From contig JAUVWI010000005.1 of the NCBI GenBank assembly GCA_030604195.1, positions 19,015 to 83,014 of the forward strand: a stretch of 64,000 nt of DNA, written 5' to 3'. The position numbers were made by a program, and so were the translations under genes. The notes under the pieces are model-generated. The model made no database searches and was not told the DNA's origin. It saw only the letters and a program-made list of their open reading frames with translations. This DNA is from Spirochaetales bacterium (lineage in GTDB: Bacteria; Spirochaetota; Spirochaetia; SZUA-6; DRHE01). This document shows, in pieces, positions 60,443 through 64,000 of the stretch. How positions within the stretch are numbered: position 1 is the stretch's first letter; every line of letters starts with the position of its first letter.

Positions 60443-62503
60443 TTAGAAGGAGGGCAAAGAGGGCAGGCTCTGCTTTACCTTATCTATTATTTGTGACTGC
60501 AGTTCAATAATACGCTTATCCATTTCCTTCTTTTTGGCGGCCACAACCTCTTCATAGCTCTTCACCTCTGCCAGGTTGCCATTCGAGTTTTCCTGCAGCC
60601 CCTTGAGAGCGGAATAGAGGGTCTGGTTTTTCGCCAGTTCCGCGTCTACACGACCTGACAGTTCAGCTTTAAGTAGATCCCGATAATGAGCGCTGAGTTC
60701 ATTCTGTTTTCGGCTGATCTCCGTCATAATAAGGTTGTCAATATTGCTGGTAACCTTGAGCTCTATTTCTTTATCCCTGGAGATCTCATAATTCAGCTTG
60801 AAGGTTATTACCTTAGCATTGGTAACGGCATTGTACACAGCCGTTGCTATAATATTCCGGCTGTCCGGAGTGTCCAGGCTCACCCGGCTGACTTCAACCA
60901 CTCCCTGGCCGCGGCCGGCGCCGTCACGATCCAGAGTGAAATCAGTAGTGAAAGTGTAAAATCCCTCTAGTGAAGTGATATCCAGCAGTTCCAGCCCTTC
61001 CCGTACTTCCAGGGGATAATCAACTACCGCCATTATAAGAGAGAAATCATGGCGGCGATTGCTCCGCGAATCTATTTCCCCCTCTATTAACAGCTCTCGC
61101 TTCTCTTCTTTCTGGACCAAAGAGAAGGTAAGGGGTTTATTGATCAGCTCCGGATTGCTGGTCAGGTTCTGCAGTGAAGCTGCCAGGAATTGGGCGCTTT
61201 GGCTGCTGCCGATTGAGAATGCCATATTCTGAAGCAGAAATTTTGGATATTGAGTAGTGGGGAAGGGTATATCCTGGCCATATCTATTTACCGATGGCTC
61301 TTTTGCTTTACTCTTTCTCGCCTCCAACAGGGATGCTGAATAACCTATTGCCTTGATTCCATAACTGTAGTACCTGCCAAGATTCTCCTGTAAATAACCC
61401 TCGGCAAGTGAAGAGAGAATTGATTTCAGATTACCGCTTGATAGATCTATTAAAGATTCCAGGTAGCTAAGATCAGAGTCTATGCTCGCTTGAATCCGGT
61501 CAATCCTATTATCTATGCTGCGCACATCGGCTGACAGAAGCCGATCTGCTGCAACTGCTTCAGTCTTAACGCTTTTAAGCGCCTGCTCTACCTGGGTAAT
61601 TTCTACTTTGATTTTTTCGATATCCTTGAGCGAGTTCAAGCTGCTGACCTTGAATTTACTTATAGATTCTACATTTGCAGAGAGACTTTTCAGATCCTCT
61701 TCTGAATCTTTTAGGCTCTGCGGCCATTTTTCATTAAGCTCTGCAAGCTGGCTTGTAACTTCAGCTATCTCCGACATGCTTTGCAGGTTATCAATCTGCT
61801 CATCCAGCAGCGTGGAAATGTCTATCAAGGGTAGTGTGGGGATAGCCTTCTTTTCACCGGCCGCTGCTGTGGCTGGTTCCTGCTCCTCGCTCGGGGCTCT
61901 TTTTTCTGGCAATTCCAGGGCGCCGGATATTTTTCTATCTGTATTCCAGCGAATCTCCTGACATTCCACATTCCTGGCAATAATCTTTAACTTGAGCAGC
62001 TGCAGGGTATCCAGAGAGATCTCGGTCCTGCCAAGCTCAAAGAGATTCTTATAGGGTGCATCTTTATCCGCAACCTGCAGATGCTGAAAGGCAATTTGCC
62101 CTTTGAATAGAGCAAAGTTAAAATGGTCAATCTCCGCCCTGGCCAGGAAAATACTCTGGAGGCTCTTTTCCATGGCTCTTTCCAGTAATTTATCCCTGAT
62201 AAATAGGTTGAAAATAACAATCAGCCCGATAATCAATAATAAGATAGATAGTTTGCCACGCTGGATTATTCCTTTGTTTTTCTTAATAGTTTTTGCCAGA
62301 TTCTTAAGCTTTTTGAGCTGATCTGTGTTTAAGGCTTCTATAAGCTGATAATTTCCATTGGCCTTTTTTTGAAATACGCTGAGCAGGAAAGTTTGATCCT
62401 CTTTTATGCTGATCCGCTTAAGCACTGTTTTACTGAATTTCTTTTCAGAAAGCTCTTTTCTGAAGATCCTCGGTGCTTTATTTTTAATTGATTTTTTTTC
62501 CAT
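60443..62503 (-). CDS. TIGR03545-type membrane-anchored hypothetical protein
   Basis: 686 residues: ~80 basic residues, one membrane segment (about 84-102), then a large periplasmic part with an AsmA-like beginning (Ile-Asp-His-Phe-Asn-Phe-Ala-Leu-Phe), a Pro/Glu/Ala-rich linker near 205-220, a long coiled coil at about 235-380, a beta region and a final coiled coil. Members of this family typically occur next to a TIGR03546 gene, as here. An envelope-spanning or lipid-transport function is often suspected for AsmA relatives but is unproven. GGGAGAGG precedes the ATG. Confidence 0.78.
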   Translation of the reverse strand: MEKKSIKNKAPRIFRKELSEKKFSKTVLKRISIKEDQTFLLSVFQKKANGNYQLIEALNTDQLKKLKNLAKTIKKNKGIIQRGKLSILLLIIGLIVIFNLFIRDKLLERAMEKSLQSIFLARAEIDHFNFALFKGQIAFQHLQVADKDAPYKNLFELGRTEISLDTLQLLKLKIIARNVECQEIRWNTDRKISGALELPEKRAPSEEQEPATAAAGEKKAIPTLPLIDISTLLDEQIDNLQSMSEIAEVTSQLAELNEKWPQSLKDSEEDLKSLSANVESISKFKVSSLNSLKDIEKIKVEITQVEQALKSVKTEAVAADRLLSADVRSIDNRIDRIQASIDSDLSYLESLIDLSSGNLKSILSSLAEGYLQENLGRYYSYGIKAIGYSASLLEARKSKAKEPSVNRYGQDIPFPTTQYPKFLLQNMAFSIGSSQSAQFLAASLQNLTSNPELINKPLTFSLVQKEEKRELLIEGEIDSRSNRRHDFSLIMAVVDYPLEVREGLELLDITSLEGFYTFTTDFTLDRDGAGRGQGVVEVSRVSLDTPDSRNIIATAVYNAVTNAKVITFKLNYEISRDKEIELKVTSNIDNLIMTEISRKQNELSAHYRDLLKAELSGRVDAELAKNQTLYSALKGLQENSNGNLAEVKSYEEVVAAKKKEMDKRIIELQSQIIDKVKQSLPSLPSF

Positions 62504-62528
62504 ATAGCCTCTCCCTTACAACTGACGC

Positions 62529-63062
62529 TTAACCGGCATAGATTCCGGATATCTTTTGAGCAGCCCGGGCAATACTTACCACTAATGGGAGCCTGCGGAA
62601 CCTGACGGCAAGTCTGCTGCCTGCTATTTTGTCCCTGAGATTCTTGCGGTAAAGCAGGACTAACAGGCGTAAGAGGAAGAAGAAGGGCAGCCACAAGACT
62701 ATCCCGGTAATTAGGCCGCCCATGACAACGGTATTATTGAAACGTGTATAGGGAATAAGTGGAATATTGTAAAGGTCGGTAAAGATTCCCTGTAGAACTG
62801 GTTGAGTGAGTGCAAAGTAACCGATGCCGTGCATTAATCCAGCTATCAAAAACACAGGGAGCTTTAAAAGAGCTATAAAGAGAAACTCGGCGCCCAGGTT
62901 GATTTTAGTAAAGAAAAATATCAGAAAAAGTGTGATCCAGAGCAGGTTTCCAGCCGGCAGCAGAGCCAGCAAAAAACCGCAGGCAGCTCCTGCCGCTATC
63001 TCTCCGGCCCTGGTGTTGGCATTAATGGCTATGATCAGTGCCGCAATCCACTTGATAAACAT
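62529..63062 (-). CDS. TIGR03546-type (DUF2062-like) membrane protein
   Basis: 177 residues from ATG 63062 with a strong GAGGAGGAG site; an earlier in-frame ATG at 63110 would add 16 residues. The DUF2062-like start Lys-Trp-Ile-Ala-Ala-Leu-Ile-Ile-Ala-Ile-Asn-Ala-Asn-Thr-Arg-Ala-Gly-Glu is characteristic, and four membrane spans follow. It is paired with the TIGR03545 gene, which begins 25 bases downstream. Confidence 0.8.
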   Translation of the reverse strand: MFIKWIAALIIAINANTRAGEIAAGAACGFLLALLPAGNLLWITLFLIFFFTKINLGAEFLFIALLKLPVFLIAGLMHGIGYFALTQPVLQGIFTDLYNIPLIPYTRFNNTVVMGGLITGIVLWLPFFFLLRLLVLLYRKNLRDKIAGSRLAVRFRRLPLVVSIARAAQKISGIYAG

Positions 63063-63162
63063 AAGCTCCTCCTCAATATTGAAATTATAATAGAGATTTG
63101 CGAAAAACAACAGGAAGAGAGGGGGAAATCTGATAAAACAATAATATCACCCATACTGGGGC

Positions 63163-63191
63163 TTGACCCTTTCGGGTTAAGGAGCTATATT
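63163..63191 (+). promoter_or_regulatory. Promoter of the Asn leader and synthetase gene
   Basis: TTGACC (63163-63168) and TATATT (63186-63191) are exactly 17 bases apart. Transcription should start at about 63197-63200, at or just before the leader ATG at 63200. Confidence 0.8.
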
Positions 63192-63199
63192 TTGCAAAT

Positions 63200-63292
63200 A
63201 TGTTGAAAGATATCCTGTCTGCCGCAATAATAATCAATAATAACCCTAATAATAATTCTAAAAGATGCAGCAGGCATTGGTCTTTCTTTTGA
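63200..63292 (+). CDS. Asn-rich leader peptide of a transcription attenuator
   Basis: A 30-codon peptide beginning Met-Leu-Lys-Asp-Ile-Leu-Ser. It contains three Ile codons and then Asn-Asn-Asn-Pro-Asn-Asn-Asn (codons at 63236-63256), six Asn in seven codons. It ends Trp-Ser-Phe-Phe at TGA 63290-63292, 21 bases before a strong intrinsic terminator. A ribosome stalled on the Asn run would leave the antiterminator segment at 63274-63285 free; one that reaches the stop codon would cover it. The gene that follows is related to asparagine synthetases. Translation is probably leaderless. Confidence 0.82.
   Translation: MLKDILSAAIIINNNPNNNSKRCSRHWSFF
63214..63285 (+). promoter_or_regulatory. Attenuator segments 1 and 2 (anti-antiterminator and antiterminator)
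   Basis: Segment 1 (63214-63222, CCTGTCTGC) can pair with 63267-63274 (GCAGCAGG) with one bulge and one wobble. Segment 2 (63274-63285, GCATTGGTCTTT) can pair over twelve consecutive positions, with three G-U wobbles, with 63311-63322 (AGAGGCCGATGC). Those bases include the whole 5' arm of the terminator, so the two helices are mutually exclusive. Confidence 0.75.
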
Positions 63293-63313
63293 AAGAAACC
63301 TTTAGAAATAAGA

Positions 63314-63343
63314 GGCCGATGCTAAAGCATCGGCCTTTTTTTT
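63314..63343 (+). terminator. Attenuator terminator
   Basis: A perfect 9-bp stem, GGCCGATGC (63314-63322) with GCATCGGCC (63327-63335), a TAAA loop and eight T residues (63336-63343). It precedes rather than follows a gene, as expected for attenuation. Confidence 0.93.
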
Positions 63344-63355
63344 GATCTGCCGGCA

Positions 63356-63470
63356 GGGCGCAGTCCCCTCGAGGGGGGCGAAGTCCTAGAAGAGGGCGCA
63401 GTCCCCGAAGGCGAAGCCGAAGGCCGTAGGCCGTAGGTGCCCGTACAGGGCGCCCCGTAGGCGGAGTCCC
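63356..63470 (+). repeat. GC-rich repeats GGCGnAGTCC between attenuator and synthetase gene
   Basis: The motif occurs four times: 63356-63368 and 63394-63406 (identical GGGCGCAGTCCCC), 63376-63387 (GGGCGAAGTCCT) and 63460-63470 (GGCGGAGTCCC). Between them are runs of CGAAG and CGTAGG. The composition (over 65% GC) is unlike the flanks. It sits inside the transcribed leader, after the terminator. Related motifs occur at 7905-7985. Confidence 0.65.
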
Positions 63471-63511
63471 AGCATGGGAGGGCAGCATACTAAAAAAAGA
63501 AGGAGAAAATT

Positions 63512-64000
63512 ATGTATCAGGAACAGAGTATTGGCGAGAGTCTGGCCAATTTTCAGGCAGCTCTGGAACAGAGCGGGGATTCTCTGGAGGCGTACATCAG
63601 GAGGAGCTACATTGACAGGTGGACCGGTGATGATATCTATAATGTTATGGCAATCCGAACCACATTTGTTAATACCATGCATAACTATTTGACCGATTAC
63701 GGTCTTTTAAACATGGAGAGGGTATCTATTTCACCCGTTACCGACCCTTTGGCCCATGACATCGAGCATTCGCCCTTTATCAACTATAAGGGTTTTCCCT
63801 ACATGACTACCCATTCCATGATCTATTCCAAGCTCATGGCTTGCTTCAATAACCGGATAAAGGGGGTCTTTGTGGACTCGCCCAATATACGGTTGGAACT
63901 GGAAAGCCCCGATGGCAGCCAGAGAGGCAAATACCTGATTGACTTTTCTCAGATGGATATAGAGGTTAAGCGTGGAAATAAAGTAAGCCTTGATGACTAC
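63512..64000 (+). CDS. AspRS/AsnRS-like class II synthetase paralogue, probable asparagine synthetase (partial)
   Basis: The first 163 codons; the gene continues beyond the window. ATG 63512 follows AAGGAG at the usual distance. There is no OB-fold anticodon domain. The catalytic core begins at about residue 45 (Val-Met-Ala-Ile-Arg-Thr-Thr-Phe), with Met-Thr-Thr-His-Ser-Met-Ile-Tyr-Ser in place of the Tyr-Leu-Thr-Gln-Ser-Pro-Gln-Leu-Tyr of AsnRS, and motif 2 as Ile-Arg-Leu-Glu followed by Leu-Ile-Asp-Phe-Ser-Gln-Met-Asp-Ile-Glu. This is the layout of the AsnRS-derived asparagine synthetase known from archaea (AS-AR), which amidates aspartate. The Asn-rich leader upstream supports that function. 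An unusual tRNA ligase paralogue is the alternative. Confidence 0.75.
   Translation, partial: MYQEQSIGESLANFQAALEQSGDSLEAYIRRSYIDRWTGDDIYNVMAIRTTFVNTMHNYLTDYGLLNMERVSISPVTDPLAHDIEHSPFINYKGFPYMTTHSMIYSKLMACFNNRIKGVFVDSPNIRLELESPDGSQRGKYLIDFSQMDIEVKRGNKVSLDDY

Noticed and set aside
60428..60460. Bidirectional terminator between the NYN gene and the TIGR03545 gene
   Set aside because: The TCCTTC-TTA-GAAGGA hairpin is short and no T-tract follows on either strand.

Overview
This window most likely comes from an anaerobic Gram-negative-type spirochaete. Supporting signs are a sugar-binding protein whose leader ends in Phe-Ala-Gly-Gly-Gln-Lys-Glu, the TIGR03545/TIGR03546-type membrane pair, an rnfCDGEAB ion-pumping operon, LolCDE (so an outer membrane with lipoproteins), PEGA-domain and TPR envelope proteins, and a poly(A) polymerase. 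The assignment is an inference from family content. No rRNA is present to confirm it.

Layout. 1-8800 is accessory: a sugar-sensor-like regulator, a glycerophosphodiester phosphodiesterase divergent from a four-gene sugar/phosphodiester ABC importer (binding protein, two permeases, ATPase), a beta-propeller lipoprotein, and about 900 bp of decayed genes with a transposon-family remnant. 8800-10300 holds a PhnP-like hydrolase and two tRNAs (Pro-CGG, Asp-GTC) on the minus strand. 10400-15250 is a plus-strand run: a LysM/LytM protein, a sigma factor, aroA, aroB and a cyclic-nucleotide-binding protein. 15276-19069 is hisS followed by a DEAH helicase on the minus strand; pcnB diverges from hisS. 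20267-24448 is a minus-strand run (rluA, P-loop/Asp23-like protein, AI-2E permease, TPR protein). 24556-33714 is a plus-strand operon of a PAP2-like protein, a membrane protein, six rnf genes and a GH57-like protein.

35097-50671 is a long series of overlapping plus-strand genes: an orphan Cas2-like protein, prfB (with the +1 frameshift site), a CheY-like receiver, a PEGA protein, ftsY, an exported repeat protein, lolC-lolD-lolE, mcsA-mcsB-clpC and a 968-residue TPR protein. 50687-51710 is a second accessory pocket: a higBA module with an operator inside its promoter, plus two abutting gene remnants. After it come a LeuA-family synthase, a minus-strand epmA-efp-methyltransferase run, a PreP-like peptidase, a NYN-domain protein and the TIGR03545/46 pair.

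The window ends with the most striking element. A sigma-70 promoter (63163-63191) drives a 30-codon leader peptide with six Asn codons in a stretch of seven. An antiterminator helix competes with a strong intrinsic terminator, and the gene downstream is related to AspRS/AsnRS and is probably an asparagine synthetase. This looks like a ribosome-mediated, asparagine-sensing attenuator. A second theme is that several genes (hisS, aroA, higB, the PAP2 gene, the Asn leader) have a good -10 box ending only about 7-12 nt before the start codon and no Shine-Dalgarno, which suggests leaderless or very short-leader mRNAs.
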